Origin: Balneolaceae bacterium
GTDB lineage: Bacteria > Bacteroidota > Rhodothermia > Balneolales > Balneolaceae
Direction: 5' to 3'
DNA length: 57,882 bases
Assembly (NCBI GenBank): GCA_007118695.1
Contig: SKRC01000006.1
Location: 1-57,882 of the forward strand
The notes beneath the pieces were generated by a model that was not told where the DNA came from, searched no databases, and saw only the letters and a program-made list of their open reading frames with translations. Positions 33,137 through 44,013 of the stretch are shown in pieces. How positions within the stretch are numbered: the stretch's first letter is position 1; every line of letters starts with the position of its first letter. A program made the translations under genes and the position numbers.

Positions 33137-36127
33137 TTAATTTCTTTCTAACAGCCTTCGGGCCTTATCTGCAGCTTCTGTGCCCGGATAGTTATCTTTT
33201 ATTTCATTCAGCACATTGACAGCGTTACCCCTGTCACCCCGGGAAATATGAATTTCCGCCGAACGGTATTTTGCTTCTGCAACCCAATCGATATACGCCT
33301 CAAACAAGACACTTACCCTGGAAAACTCGGCCAGTGCCTCTTCGTACCGGCGATCCTCCTGGTACGTACGCCCCAGCATATATTGGGCTTCGGCCCCGAC
33401 ATGTGTGGAACTTTTACCGGCAACTTCCGAGTAAATCTCCCTGGCCTCAACATAGCGGTCTTCGGCAAACCTGACGTTTGCAAATCCAAGCAATGCACCT
33501 TCATTATCCGGTGAGGCTTCCAGAATCGTTTCATAGTATCTTTGGGCATCGCTGATATTGTTCATAGCCAGGCTCGCTCTTCCCATGCCCAGATATGCCT
33601 GTTCGTGATGCCGGGTGCCCACGTCCCTCAGCTGGGAGTAATAGTTCAGGGAAGAACTGTATTCACCCATATTATATTTCAAATTTCCGAGGTCCGCCAA
33701 TGCCGATGCCGCCCGGTCAGAGTCCGGAAATTCATCGATGAGGGTCTGATAAGTTTCTATCGCCTGATCTCTGTTATTGACCCTCAAATAGGAATCGGCC
33801 AGGTTGTAATAGGCATCCGGCAACAGGTCCTGACGGTTGGTGATCCGGATATATTGCCTGAACTCATCGACAGCTGCATTGAAATCCCCGGCCTGAAACC
33901 GGTTCTCAGCCTGCCGGAACCGGAGGCGGTCGGCTGTTTCTGAAGTAGGATTTCGTGATAGAAACTCCTCCAGAATATCCGTGCTGGAATCATCATCACC
34001 GGCCGACAGCTGAGCGTATTGTATACCATCGATTGCTTCCAGTACATAATTGCTCCGCGGGTGGTTCTCCAGTACTTTGCTGTAGGCAAAAATTGCCTCA
34101 TCGTAATCCCCGGCATTATAATAGGCATCGCCTATGTTGTACTGAGCCCTTGCGGCCCATTCGGTATTTGGAAACCGTTCAATGACGGTCTGGAATTCAT
34201 TGATGGACTGTTCATAATTGCCGGTATTCAGATAGATGTAGGCGACATTATACTGGGCCTGCTCACGGAGAAAGCTGTAGGGATAAATTCGCAGCAGCCT
34301 CCGGAACTCGGTAACAGCCTGAAAGTTTCGATTCATTCTGTAATAGCTGTTGGCAATCTGGAACATGGCGTAATCGCCTCCCGGCTCAGCCCCGATCGCC
34401 ATATTATAATAGTCCATCGCTTGTTCATACTGGCCGAGGGCAAAATAGGAGTCGCCGATTCGAAGCTGTACATCTGTATCGTATGGATATAGAGCAATCG
34501 AGGGGGGATCGTAATTTTCCTTAAAATCAACAAACGGATCGATGGCTTTTTCAAAGTCCCCCATCATAAAATAACTCCAGCCCAGGGCATATTTTGCAGC
34601 CCCGGTAAGTTCGTGATCGGGGTATTGTTCCACAAACCTGGCATACTGCTCGGAGGCCGGCCCGTAATTGCGCAGCTGATAGTGGCTGTCGGCGCTCCAG
34701 AAAAGGGCTTCTCCCCCCAGCGCTGACCCGGATGGAGAGTTGTTATACACATACTGAAATTCCGGCTGGGCCTGCCGGTAGGCCTGGTTGCTGTATCGCA
34801 CCCATGCCCGCTGGAACCGGGCCTGGCGTTTGACTACCGGATCGAGATCAACCATCTCTTCGGCAATTTCAAATGCCTCCAGGGCTCTTGTAAATTCTGC
34901 ATTTGCGTAATACGCCTCGCCCAGGAACGTAATAATTCTACCCGGCTCATTTAGTTCATCAGCCCTTCGTGCCATCGGAAGCAGAATCTCGATCGCTTCC
35001 GGATACTGTCCTACCTGAAATGCCGTATGAGCCCATTCGAAGTAGGCTTCTTCCACGAAGAGACCTTCCTGGTACTTCTCGCCGAATTCCCGGAATGTTT
35101 CCAGCGCATTCCGGTAACGCCCGGCCAGTTTTTCATTAGCCCCCTTGTAGTAGAGTGCCTTGCGTGCGGTTTCGTCATCGCCCACAGCGGCCCGGGAAAA
35201 CGATTCGGCTGCCCAGTGGAACATGCCCTGTTTGTGAAACACCCAGCCCAGGCCGTAATGGGCCCGCCGGGCCTCCATTCTATCATCAACACGATTGAGA
35301 TAAAAGCGGTAATGCCTGGATGCTTCATCCAGGTTGCCAAGCATGTTATAGCTTTCCGCCATCAGGTACACGGCCCGGGTTCTGCTTTCACCTGTAAGAT
35401 TGGGGAGTGCGGCATCCAGGGCGGCAATGGCCTCTTCATATCGTTTTTGAAGGTAGTAAGATTCCCCGAGTGCCGTACCGATCCTTCTTGTCATGGCATC
35501 GTCGGGATAGCGATCCCGCAGCACTTCGAATGCCTCCGATGCACTTGCATACTGTTCTTCCTCAAGATAGAGCCGGCCACGGGCATACAGCGCCCTGGGC
35601 GCCCACCTTGAATCCGGGTGATCGTCAGCAATTTTCAGAAAATACCTGCGTGATTCATCAAAAAATTCCGCATCAGCGGCCGTTTCGGCCATCTGATACA
35701 ACAGCTCCACTTTCTCATTGCTCCGTAAAGGCATTGCGGCAGCACGCTCAAACCAATCGAGGGCTGTCCGGTATTCGCCTTTCTGCCTGTAGGTATGCCC
35801 CAGCTCCATGAGCAGCTCACCCGAGCGGCGTGAGTGGGGATGATTCAAAACAAACTGATCGGTCTTGGTTTCAGCCAGGCCCGGATCGATTTTTGATGTC
35901 GCAAGCACCAGGTAATAGCCTGCCGATTCAGCGAGAGTGCTGTTGTCTGTCTCTTCGACTGTTTTTCTGAAATAAAGAATGGATTCGGCAAACAAGCCTT
36001 CCTGGAACAATTGGAGTGCGGTCTGATAGGTCCTGTCAGGGGATTCCTGCAGGTCCTGTGCCATAAGAACCGGCGACAGCCCACTAAAAATGAGCAGAAC
36101 AGTAGCGAAGGTAAAAGTGCGAATCAT
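33137..36127 (-). CDS. Giant exported tetratricopeptide-repeat protein
   Basis: 996 aa. A signal peptide (IRTFTFATVLLIFSGLSPVLMAQ) is followed by tandem TPR and Sel1-like helices over the whole length. Repeated patterns include ALYYKGANEKLAGRYRNALE, YEQSINEFQTVIERFP, AQYNIGDAYYNAGDYDEAIF and LADSYLRVNNRDQAIETYQ. Likely a periplasmic or outer-membrane-associated scaffold; similar long TPR proteins in this group are linked to envelope assembly, but no specific partner is visible. Cotranscribed with aroA. About 25 repeats by eye, not counted exactly. Confidence 0.85.
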   Translation of the reverse strand: MIRTFTFATVLLIFSGLSPVLMAQDLQESPDRTYQTALQLFQEGLFAESILYFRKTVEETDNSTLAESAGYYLVLATSKIDPGLAETKTDQFVLNHPHSRRSGELLMELGHTYRQKGEYRTALDWFERAAAMPLRSNEKVELLYQMAETAADAEFFDESRRYFLKIADDHPDSRWAPRALYARGRLYLEEEQYASASEAFEVLRDRYPDDAMTRRIGTALGESYYLQKRYEEAIAALDAALPNLTGESRTRAVYLMAESYNMLGNLDEASRHYRFYLNRVDDRMEARRAHYGLGWVFHKQGMFHWAAESFSRAAVGDDETARKALYYKGANEKLAGRYRNALETFREFGEKYQEGLFVEEAYFEWAHTAFQVGQYPEAIEILLPMARRADELNEPGRIITFLGEAYYANAEFTRALEAFEIAEEMVDLDPVVKRQARFQRAWVRYSNQAYRQAQPEFQYVYNNSPSGSALGGEALFWSADSHYQLRNYGPASEQYARFVEQYPDHELTGAAKYALGWSYFMMGDFEKAIDPFVDFKENYDPPSIALYPYDTDVQLRIGDSYFALGQYEQAMDYYNMAIGAEPGGDYAMFQIANSYYRMNRNFQAVTEFRRLLRIYPYSFLREQAQYNVAYIYLNTGNYEQSINEFQTVIERFPNTEWAARAQYNIGDAYYNAGDYDEAIFAYSKVLENHPRSNYVLEAIDGIQYAQLSAGDDDSSTDILEEFLSRNPTSETADRLRFRQAENRFQAGDFNAAVDEFRQYIRITNRQDLLPDAYYNLADSYLRVNNRDQAIETYQTLIDEFPDSDRAASALADLGNLKYNMGEYSSSLNYYSQLRDVGTRHHEQAYLGMGRASLAMNNISDAQRYYETILEASPDNEGALLGFANVRFAEDRYVEAREIYSEVAGKSSTHVGAEAQYMLGRTYQEDRRYEEALAEFSRVSVLFEAYIDWVAEAKYRSAEIHISRGDRGNAVNVLNEIKDNYPGTEAADKARRLLERN

Positions 36128-36217
36128 CTACGTATGAAATTTTGCAGGGGAGTTAAATTGCGACAATATAGGCAGTAACGTGAAACCATCCTTAACCTTA
36201 TACAAAAAGATTTGCAA

Positions 36218-36886
36218 TTATACATCCAGGTATCGCATAAGTTCATCGGCCCGGTCACTAATATCAAATTTCAACAATTCACTCTGATCTTCGGACTGAA
36301 CTTTATAACCGTGCCGGCGCAGCGATTGACTGATGCCGGATGTATCCTTGATATTCAATTTAAAAGAAACCTGGAAACTTTCTACGGATCCTTTCGGCGC
36401 TTCAACGGCAACACCTAAAATCCGTGCATTTTCCGATTCGATCAAATGCACGAGCTCACTGAGTGTATAGTCCTGGGACTCCACTTCAACTGATATGACA
36501 GAGCCGGACACAGATACATTCAGCAGCCCGGACAGGGCCTCCAATACATTTTTCTTTTCTGCTATACCCTGGTAGGTTTGATCGGAATCGATTACCGGTA
36601 TAATACGCACCTCATGCATCAACATCTGCCGGGCTACTTCAAATATATGCTGGTGCGGGAAGACGGATGCAGGTGACTCAAGCGAAAGTTTTGATATTTC
36701 AATACTCTCGTCCGCCAGATCAATCAGCTGATTCAAACGAATCTGGCCGACCAGTTTACCGGTAGTCGGCTCCACAACCGGCAGACATGTCGCGTGCCAG
36801 GCGTCCATTTTTGCCAGCGCCTTCGATGCTGTATCGTTTGGAGCAAGGGGTGTAAAATCGTTATTTATGATTTTTTGAACTAACAT
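36218..36886 (-). CDS. CBS-pair protein with C-terminal ACT-like domain
   Basis: 222 aa, AcuB-like layout. Two CBS motifs occupy about residues 1-135 (LAPNDTASKALAKMDAWHATCLPVV and HIFEVARQMLMHEVRIIPVID), which usually bind adenine nucleotides. The rest (VISVEVESQDYTLSELVHLIE, FQVSFKLNIKDTSGISQSLRR) resembles an ACT regulatory domain. No enzyme is attached, so it probably acts as a sensor. In the minus-strand run between hflX and the TPR gene. Confidence 0.84.
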   Translation of the reverse strand: MLVQKIINNDFTPLAPNDTASKALAKMDAWHATCLPVVEPTTGKLVGQIRLNQLIDLADESIEISKLSLESPASVFPHQHIFEVARQMLMHEVRIIPVIDSDQTYQGIAEKKNVLEALSGLLNVSVSGSVISVEVESQDYTLSELVHLIESENARILGVAVEAPKGSVESFQVSFKLNIKDTSGISQSLRRHGYKVQSEDQSELLKFDISDRADELMRYLDV

Positions 36887-36941
36887 AACTTACCGGCCTG
36901 TATGTATTTGATCGTACTTTCTCTGTGTAATTAACATCTTT

Positions 36942-38228
36942 TTAACTGCTCGCTGTTCCATTGAGCTCTGTAAGCAAGGCTTCCAGTTTGCTCTGGTCCG
37001 TTTTCGAGATAATTCCGCTTATTATGACTTCTTCAGGTTCAAATTGTTCCTTCTCAATAACGGCAACCTGGTGTAAAAATGCAGCCGCTTTATATTGAGT
37101 TAACGGTATTTTATACTTGAAATCAACATAATCTACCTCAATTAGAGATTCCATCCGCTTTTTTATCTTCCCCAAACCAATGCCTCTGATGGCAGAAACA
37201 TAAATTCCCATGGGGTAACTGCGCTTCAACTCTATCAGTTTTTCGGGTTCCAAACGGTCAATTTTGTTAAAAACCAGTACCTTTTTCTTATCCCGGATGC
37301 CGATTTCATCCAATGTCCGGTCAACGACATCTATATATTCTTCAATGGAATTTGAAGATGCATCTACCACATGGAGCATGATATCCGACTCCCTGACCTC
37401 ATCAAGTGTGGATTTAAAACTCTCAATCAGGTTGTGGGGCAACTTTCGTATAAAACCGACCGTATCGGATAGCAGAATGGAATGATTTTCCAGCTCCAGT
37501 CTGCGAACCGTCGAGTCGAGTGTTGCAAAAAGCCGGTCTTCTGCCAGTACATTGGTTTCTGTGAGCGTATTCATAAGGGTCGATTTACCCGCATTGGTAT
37601 AGCCGACCAGGGAGACACGCGGCAAATCACTTCTGCCTTTACGCTGTGTACTGCGCTGCGTATCCAGTTTTTCAAGTTTTTCCTTGAGAACAGAAATCCG
37701 TTGCCCGATCAACCGCCTGTCGGTCTCAATCTGAGTTTCTCCGGGCCCCTTGGTTCCGATCCCCCCCTTTTGCCGCGAGAGGTGAGTCCAAAAACGGGTA
37801 AGCCGCGGCAGCAGGTATTGCAGCTGCGCGAGTTCTACCTGCGTTTTGGCAGCCGATGTTTTGGCCCGGGAGGCAAAGATGTCCAGGATCAGCCCGCTTC
37901 GGTCCAGCACTTTCGATTTCGTGCTTTGTTCGATGTTTCTGACTTGAGTCGGCGTCAGGTCATCGTCAAATATGAGCAAATCAATATTCAGCTCCCCCAC
38001 AATGGCTTTCAATTCCTGCAATTTTCCCTTGCCTACGTAACTGGTCGGGTCCGGATGCACCCGGTTTTGCAGAATTTTATCAACGGTATTGGCACCGGCT
38101 GTAGCCGTTAATAACTCAAGCTCGTCAATATAGTCCTTTGCCTGCCAGCGAAATACATCAACCCCATAGACGCCAACCAGCAGGGCTCTTTCTTTTTCTA
38201 AATGATTGGATTTAACTTTTTCTAACAA
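36942..38228 (-). CDS. hflX: GTPase HflX
   Basis: Ribosome-associated, ATP/GTP-using GTPase that rescues or splits stalled ribosomes. The N-terminal HflX domain includes [15 protein letters not shown] and [38 protein letters not shown] is the family signature; the G domain has [12 protein letters not shown] (G1), [12 protein letters not shown] (G3) and FNKIDRLE (G4). 428 aa. Confidence 0.95.
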   Translation of the reverse strand: MLEKVKSNHLEKERALLVGVYGVDVFRWQAKDYIDELELLTATAGANTVDKILQNRVHPDPTSYVGKGKLQELKAIVGELNIDLLIFDDDLTPTQVRNIEQSTKSKVLDRSGLILDIFASRAKTSAAKTQVELAQLQYLLPRLTRFWTHLSRQKGGIGTKGPGETQIETDRRLIGQRISVLKEKLEKLDTQRSTQRKGRSDLPRVSLVGYTNAGKSTLMNTLTETNVLAEDRLFATLDSTVRRLELENHSILLSDTVGFIRKLPHNLIESFKSTLDEVRESDIMLHVVDASSNSIEEYIDVVDRTLDEIGIRDKKKVLVFNKIDRLEPEKLIELKRSYPMGIYVSAIRGIGLGKIKKRMESLIEVDYVDFKYKIPLTQYKAAAFLHQVAVIEKEQFEPEEVIISGIISKTDQSKLEALLTELNGTASS

Positions 38229-38323
38229 GCAATTATATCTCTGTTGGTTTAATTGGTATTGAGTACTATCATAAATCCGATGTTCCGTTTATATATCTGC
38301 ACACTTAAACTTAAACGGAGCGT

Positions 38324-38914
38324 TTATCGTACTGTCCTCACATCAATAAACGATTCAATCTCAGGACTGATTGTCTGGCCCAGCTTATAAGATACGATTT
38401 TTTTGAATTCCTCATTCTTATGCGCGGGAACTTCCAATTCAAGCCGAATGCATCGGTTTACATTTTTTTCGTTATAACCCCGATCCTGGTAGATAAAGAT
38501 ATACTCTCTTGAAGGACCGGTTGATTTTACCACAAAATCAGTCATCAGGTACCAGGGAACCGTTTGAGAAGGATCATTGATATTTTTGACGATCCCATGA
38601 TCCGTGATGTACCGTTTTGAGGCCAAAAAGCTGGCACAGAACCAGTTCAGGCCAATCCACGCATAGCATCCGACAATCGGGTAATACTGAGTGAGAGACA
38701 TCTGGTAGACAGCGCTGCTGAGCACGAGAGTGGAAAAGAGGAAAACAGTGGCAAAAATCGGGTAACCCCACATTTTACCGGCTTTCCAACTCATACGGAC
38801 ATTCCTGAGCCGGGCTGCATTCAATATCGAATAGGCCGACAGAAACGTGGATCCGAGTGTAAATCCTGCCAGGATCAACACAAAAACCCCATGAATGTCC
38901 GTTGTAATATACAT
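38324..38914 (-). CDS. Membrane protein of unknown function
   Basis: 196 aa with about four transmembrane helices in the first 115 residues (GVFVLILAGFTLGSTFLSAY, YPIFATVFLFSTLVLSSAVY, YYPIVGCYAWIGLNWFCASF and a weaker fourth), then a soluble domain (KRYITDHGIVKNINDPSQ through IESFIDVRTVR) facing one side. I do not recognise the family. In the minus-strand run between the BatA-like gene and hflX. Confidence 0.72.
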   Translation of the reverse strand: MYITTDIHGVFVLILAGFTLGSTFLSAYSILNAARLRNVRMSWKAGKMWGYPIFATVFLFSTLVLSSAVYQMSLTQYYPIVGCYAWIGLNWFCASFLASKRYITDHGIVKNINDPSQTVPWYLMTDFVVKSTGPSREYIFIYQDRGYNEKNVNRCIRLELEVPAHKNEEFKKIVSYKLGQTISPEIESFIDVRTVR

Positions 38915-39015
38915 AACTGTGAATTACGAATGGTTTAAAGCCCCGGCCATTGGAGCGGAAACAACCAAATTAACATCAAATTGATACCCCATCTGCTTGC
39001 GGCGGGGCAGTTCAT

Positions 39016-41133
39016 TTACTGAATCGACTCCGCCTTAAATAAACGAGCTACAAACGATTCCGTCAACAAAAAAATAATTGCCATGACAATAAACCAAAAC
39101 CAAATTTCATGTCCCATCCCGGCGGCCTGCATTTGCTCGGCGATTTCCGCCTCACTTCCGGCAATTCTCTGTAACGATACCGATTGAAAATGTTCTGCAA
39201 GCAGATCTTTCAGGTCCTGGTCTTCTAACGCTTCGAAATCCGACTCCATTGCATCCTGATTTACCGCAAATACAAATTTTTCCTCCTCTGCGGTCAGCTC
39301 AATAAAGCCGGGCGACCAATCTTTGGCTTCATCACTGACAGTGAGCCCCTGGAAACCAGTCCTTCGTTCAGGGATAATTTGCTGCTCATCTATATGCAGG
39401 GCCACATCCTCCGGTGAGCCGGACAGTTGAAATTCAAACCGTTCGCTTAGTGTATGTTCGAGAAACCCGCCACTTTCGCTCGTGGCCAGGTAGAGGACCG
39501 ATCGGTAAAACAGGGGGGCAAAAATCGGTTTGATCGGGAAATTCGACCAACCCGGGTCCGACCCGATGGCTGAGACCATCAACCGGCCGTCGCCAAACCG
39601 CTGCTCCAGGAACAGGGTTTCACCCTGCTCTGAATTGAGCAGGCGGTAACTCCCGGATCCGCCCGATGGCTCCAGGCGGTAGTAGTAGAAAATTTCCGGC
39701 AGATTTACCCTCAGCTCTTCATCTTCGGATTTGTCAAAAATCTCATCGAGTAACGGATGTCCTTCTCGCAGTGATGAGAGCCTGTCAATGCCGTTAAACG
39801 AGCCGTAGCTTCCCTCTACACCGGTATAACGGCCGACATTCGTGCGTTCAAGGAATCGGTTATACGATTGGAGTTCTCCGCCTGATGAAGGCAGAAACAG
39901 AAGGCCGCCGCCCATCTGGATATAATGCACCAGATCGTCTATGATATAATCGGGAATGTTCTTTACTCCATCCAAAAGGATGGCATCCGGGGTTCGGCTG
40001 CCGGCAAAAAGATCGGAATCCCAGTCCACTTTTTCGATTTCAAGAAGTTCATTGGCCGAAACAGCGGCCTCCAGCACCGGGGAGAGGTAAGAGGAGAAAC
40101 CGGCATCCGATGCCTGTTCATCCTGAACCTGCAGGATGCGCCTTTTTTCGGGTATCTGAATGGAGAAAAATCGCCGGTTGTCGAAAGTCAGCTCATCGCC
40201 TTCCAGCAAAAAGGAGCCTTTCAATGCACCATCTTCTCCGGGTATCACTTCAAAGGTGAAGTCTTCGTTTTCACCGGCTTCAAGATTCACCGCATGCTGG
40301 CCTTCCATCTCATCCATGTACTCCAGGCTCAGAAAATGATTCCTGACCGCCGAACTGCCGAAATTTTTCACAGAAACGGAAATCGCCACCGGCTGATCCC
40401 GGCTTAACAACTCACTGTCGAGCTCCATCCCCGTTATGGCAACATTGCCCTGTCTCTCCTCACCGACGGTAATGACACTCACATCATATTCCCCGGCAAT
40501 AGCCGCCTCGATCTCATGGAGCGGATCAAACTGACTGGCCTGGGCATCGGTAACCAGGTAGATTTTCTTTACCGGCTGCGGAGCCTGTTCCAGCCGGTAT
40601 ACCAGGGTCCGGAGATTATCAGCCAAAATATTGCCTTTGTTGACCGTCTCTATCTCATTCAGCCGCAGGCCGGCCGCACTGCGTGTGAGTGCAGGCTGAT
40701 CCAGCGATTCCCCATTGGTCACCTCCAGCAAAATACGGTCTTCATTTTGAGAGTTTTCAATAATATGTGATGCCACTCGTTTTACCTGATCGATAAACGG
40801 GCCATTGCGGTCGACCTGGTCCATGCTGGGGCTGTTATCAACCAGAATCCCGATGGCAGCCGGCTGACCCTGATTAGCAGTCCCGCCCAATTCCGAGGGT
40901 ATAAAAGGTCTTGCAAGTGCGAAACAGAGCATCAAAATGGCAGCCGATCGCAATAACAATAGCAGCCAGCGTTTGATTTTGATTCTTTTCAGGGCACTTG
41001 CCTTCAGGCTGTCGAAAAAAGTAAGCGTGGAAAAACGTACTTTTTTCGGCTTTCTCAGGTTAATCAGATGGATCAGCAATGGCACTGCAACCGCCAGAAG
41101 GGCTATTAATAAGAATGGATTTAGAAAAGTCAT
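39016..41133 (-). CDS. BatA-type membrane protein with von Willebrand A domain
   Basis: 705 aa. The N-terminal BatA signature is TFLNPFLLIALLAVAVPLLI followed by HLINLRKPKKVRFSTLTFF and a second TM segment (WLLLLLRSAAILMLCFALAR). The vWA fold begins at IGILVDNSPSMD, with the MIDAS DxSxS at D99-NSPS. A large extracytoplasmic region and a C-terminal TM helix (IWFWFIVMAIIFLLTESF) follow. Such proteins belong to the aerotolerance (Bat) group in the FCB group, with unclear function. Divergent from the lipoprotein at 41262. Confidence 0.86.
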   Translation of the reverse strand: MTFLNPFLLIALLAVAVPLLIHLINLRKPKKVRFSTLTFFDSLKASALKRIKIKRWLLLLLRSAAILMLCFALARPFIPSELGGTANQGQPAAIGILVDNSPSMDQVDRNGPFIDQVKRVASHIIENSQNEDRILLEVTNGESLDQPALTRSAAGLRLNEIETVNKGNILADNLRTLVYRLEQAPQPVKKIYLVTDAQASQFDPLHEIEAAIAGEYDVSVITVGEERQGNVAITGMELDSELLSRDQPVAISVSVKNFGSSAVRNHFLSLEYMDEMEGQHAVNLEAGENEDFTFEVIPGEDGALKGSFLLEGDELTFDNRRFFSIQIPEKRRILQVQDEQASDAGFSSYLSPVLEAAVSANELLEIEKVDWDSDLFAGSRTPDAILLDGVKNIPDYIIDDLVHYIQMGGGLLFLPSSGGELQSYNRFLERTNVGRYTGVEGSYGSFNGIDRLSSLREGHPLLDEIFDKSEDEELRVNLPEIFYYYRLEPSGGSGSYRLLNSEQGETLFLEQRFGDGRLMVSAIGSDPGWSNFPIKPIFAPLFYRSVLYLATSESGGFLEHTLSERFEFQLSGSPEDVALHIDEQQIIPERRTGFQGLTVSDEAKDWSPGFIELTAEEEKFVFAVNQDAMESDFEALEDQDLKDLLAEHFQSVSLQRIAGSEAEIAEQMQAAGMGHEIWFWFIVMAIIFLLTESFVARLFKAESIQ

Positions 41134-41261
41134 TTTGTAGCAAAAGTTCTTACTTTACCGGTGCAACAGCTATGAAACAAAATTACGTATTTTGAATAAG
41201 CTATGGCTATAACCGTACGTTATCAAACTTATTATATAATTTGACTCGAAATTTGACCCAA

Positions 41262-43916
41262 ATGCAAAGATGGTTTTCCCTATTGCTGGGCTTCAGCCTG
41301 ATCTTATTTGCCTGCAAGCCTGATACCCCGTCGTCGTGGACAGAGATGGTTCCCGAGCGGACTCCGTTTTTAATCATACCGGAGGATAACACCAGCCTCA
41401 CCCAGATGCTGAATGCGCCATACATGCCCCTGTTTGAAGATATGAGTACCTCTGCCATTCAGCTGACTGGTGAACTGATCGAAGATAGCGAGGCAGACAT
41501 CCCCCTTCTGGCCATCCTTCTCTACCCCGACACGTCCAACGATTGGAAGCCGGTTTGGGTAACAGAAACCCTGTCCGGCCTGGTCCGTCATCTTACACGA
41601 AGATACCAGCAGCCTTTTGCACAAAACCAGTACCATTTCAAAGGCCATACCATTGAGAAACTTTTTATTTCAAACCGTACTTTTTACGTCCTAGAAACCG
41701 GGCCTATTACACTCGTAAGTGAATCAAGCCTGGGCATTGAGGATATGCTGCGCACATTATACGGCGAAATGGAAGCGATGGCCCTTTCGGGCGATGATAC
41801 CCGGCCGGGATCCTATATCGTCAATACACCGAGCCTGGAACGCTGGGTGGAACAGTTGGCGCAGGTCGCCTATCGCCCCTTGCTACTGAATGCCTTCGAC
41901 GGATCCGGGCCCATGTCTGCCCAGCTCAGCGAGAACAATCCGGATGACTCGATTCTATGGAATCTGAAAGGATCGATGGCCATTGACGCGAACCCTTCTA
42001 CGTTGATCCGAAGTATCTCGGCTCCATCGAAAGAGCTTCAGCTGGACCGGTATATATCCACCAATGCAGCGGCTTTTTCCATTTTTCAGCTCGAACCCAG
42101 AATGGTTCCCCCGGATGGAGAGCCCACGGGAGGACTCGATGAATATTTATCCGAAAACAGCGGTGTTTTCCGGGACATCGCCTCTCTGCTCAATGACGAA
42201 GTTGCATTTGTGGCTTTTTCGGAATCGGGATTCATGTCCTCGAGCGAATTTCTTTTTCTCCGCCGGCTCGATGATCCGGCTGATTTCCGGCTCCGGCTGA
42301 ACAGCCTGGTCTCCGAGGGGCTCATTCAAAGAGATGGCAGTACTTATATGATCAACAGTCCCTGGCTCGGTAATTTGATCGCGTCGGACATGGCGATGAT
42401 CGGGAATTTTTACCTCAGTGTAACCGGAAATACTGCCGCCATTTCCCGCAGCAGAAATCTTGCAGAAAGTGCCGGGTTGGATCACAACAGGCGCCGGGTT
42501 GTATACTACGATGACCACTATATCCGGATACGTGAAAATCTGCCGGAAGTTATGAGCTCATTTACGTATGTGGATACTCCGGACTTCAACAGTTATATCC
42601 AGCCATGGCTGTATCCTCAAAATTATTTTGATGTACTTAGCTCGAACCTGGAGATTCTTACCATCACCACTTCCCGGGCCAGCAATAATTCCCCTCTGAA
42701 AGTTGATATAACCAGTTATCCGCGGGAAACCACCGATGCCCCATTCATAGAAAGATGGGTCTATCCTTTTACATCGGAAATAACGGGGAAACCGGTGCTG
42801 GCGAATATTGGAGGGAGTTCACGTGAAGAAATTATTTTCTCGGCAGAAGACGGAAGCGTGTACGCCATTGCATCCGATGGTACCGTTGTTACCCAGGCAT
42901 CCACATCACCGGATACCCCTGTCGGATCGCCGGTCGTCTATGACTGGTATGGAAATAATCAGAATGTGATTCTTCAGGCTGCCGGCCGAAAAATTTATGC
43001 CTGGAACGAAGTGGGCTCTTTGCTCCCTAATTTCCCGATGGAGTTGGATGAAGACATTACAACTCCCATCCAGGTTCAGGATGTCACCCGAAACGGAGTC
43101 GCTGAAATAATCGTTGCCACCGCCGACCGTAACGTACACATACTCGATGCACGCGGTGATAACATCTCTGGATGGCCACAGACAGCCAACAGTGTGATCC
43201 GGTCCAAACCTCTTATAACTCAATACGACCAGCAGCGGGTACTGTTTGCATTTGCGGAAAACGGTTTGCATGGATGGGAGATCAACGGTTCGCGCAAGGA
43301 GGGATTTCCTGTCTTTATAGAATCGCAGTACAACGGCTCGCCCGTTATTCATAACGATCATATCCTCGGGTCGGCTTCCGATGGCAACCTCTATGCAACC
43401 GGGCCTTCAGAACTTTTTGCGGATTCCCTGGTGGCTTCATCGGCAGGCGACTCCCTGGTAACTCAATCCCTGAATGTTTCCAATAACAGCCTGAACAGTA
43501 CACCTGTGGTGTTTAATGAAATGATACGGGTTGATGAACAACTCGTACGGGAAGATTTGATATTGACGCAAAGCAGCAACGGATCCATTATTATTTTCAA
43601 TACCGACGGCAAGCTGCGTTTCACTCAGAATATGGGGCAGCCCGGTTCTGAAAATGTCTCTCCCCAGATTCTGGATATCAATCGCAACAACCGAAAGGAT
43701 GTCGTCGCTCTGGCTGATTTCGGACGTCTGTATGCCTGGGATCTGATCTCCGGGAACAGAATTTACGACTTGCCGACCAGTGGAATGAGGTATCCGATAA
43801 TCTTTGACCTCAACCGCGACGGCAATATGGAGATCATCGCACAAACCCGTGAAGGCCTCCGGACCTGGACGGTCTTTCGTCCGGCTGAGCGCGGAGGCAC
43901 CGGAGTAGGAGAGTAG
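41262..43916 (+). CDS. Large lipoprotein with C-terminal beta-propeller-like repeats
   Basis: 884 aa. The ATG at 41262 (MQRWFSLLLGFSLILFAC) gives a lipoprotein signal with the lipobox Cys at residue 18; the frame opens 7 codons earlier at 41241. The first ~500 residues show no domain I can name. The last ~380 contain repeating blocks of an FG-GAP or PQQ-propeller sort: GSVYAIASDGTVV, RKIYAWNEVGSLLPNFPMEL, NGVAEIIVATADRNVHIL, SDGNLYATG, RLYAWDLISGNRIY and FDLNRDGNMEIIAQTREGLR. Envelope location is likely; function unknown. Confidence 0.8.
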   Translation: MQRWFSLLLGFSLILFACKPDTPSSWTEMVPERTPFLIIPEDNTSLTQMLNAPYMPLFEDMSTSAIQLTGELIEDSEADIPLLAILLYPDTSNDWKPVWVTETLSGLVRHLTRRYQQPFAQNQYHFKGHTIEKLFISNRTFYVLETGPITLVSESSLGIEDMLRTLYGEMEAMALSGDDTRPGSYIVNTPSLERWVEQLAQVAYRPLLLNAFDGSGPMSAQLSENNPDDSILWNLKGSMAIDANPSTLIRSISAPSKELQLDRYISTNAAAFSIFQLEPRMVPPDGEPTGGLDEYLSENSGVFRDIASLLNDEVAFVAFSESGFMSSSEFLFLRRLDDPADFRLRLNSLVSEGLIQRDGSTYMINSPWLGNLIASDMAMIGNFYLSVTGNTAAISRSRNLAESAGLDHNRRRVVYYDDHYIRIRENLPEVMSSFTYVDTPDFNSYIQPWLYPQNYFDVLSSNLEILTITTSRASNNSPLKVDITSYPRETTDAPFIERWVYPFTSEITGKPVLANIGGSSREEIIFSAEDGSVYAIASDGTVVTQASTSPDTPVGSPVVYDWYGNNQNVILQAAGRKIYAWNEVGSLLPNFPMELDEDITTPIQVQDVTRNGVAEIIVATADRNVHILDARGDNISGWPQTANSVIRSKPLITQYDQQRVLFAFAENGLHGWEINGSRKEGFPVFIESQYNGSPVIHNDHILGSASDGNLYATGPSELFADSLVASSAGDSLVTQSLNVSNNSLNSTPVVFNEMIRVDEQLVREDLILTQSSNGSIIIFNTDGKLRFTQNMGQPGSENVSPQILDINRNNRKDVVALADFGRLYAWDLISGNRIYDLPTSGMRYPIIFDLNRDGNMEIIAQTREGLRTWTVFRPAERGGTGVGE

Positions 43917-43959
43917 CGCGAAATTTACAAAAAGCGGGGATACATGATATCTCCTCCTT

Positions 43960-44013
43960 GAGGGGAGACAATTGAAGTGCGTCCAGCACTTCAATTTGTG
44001 GGGTGTTCTGTAA
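43960..44013 (+). repeat. Hairpin repeat family A, copy 2
   Basis: 54 nt, 50 of 54 identical to copy 1. The perfect 10-bp internal inverted repeat ATTGAAGTGC / GCACTTCAAT is bounded by GAGGGGAGAC and TGGGGTGTTCTGTAA. Confidence 0.82.
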
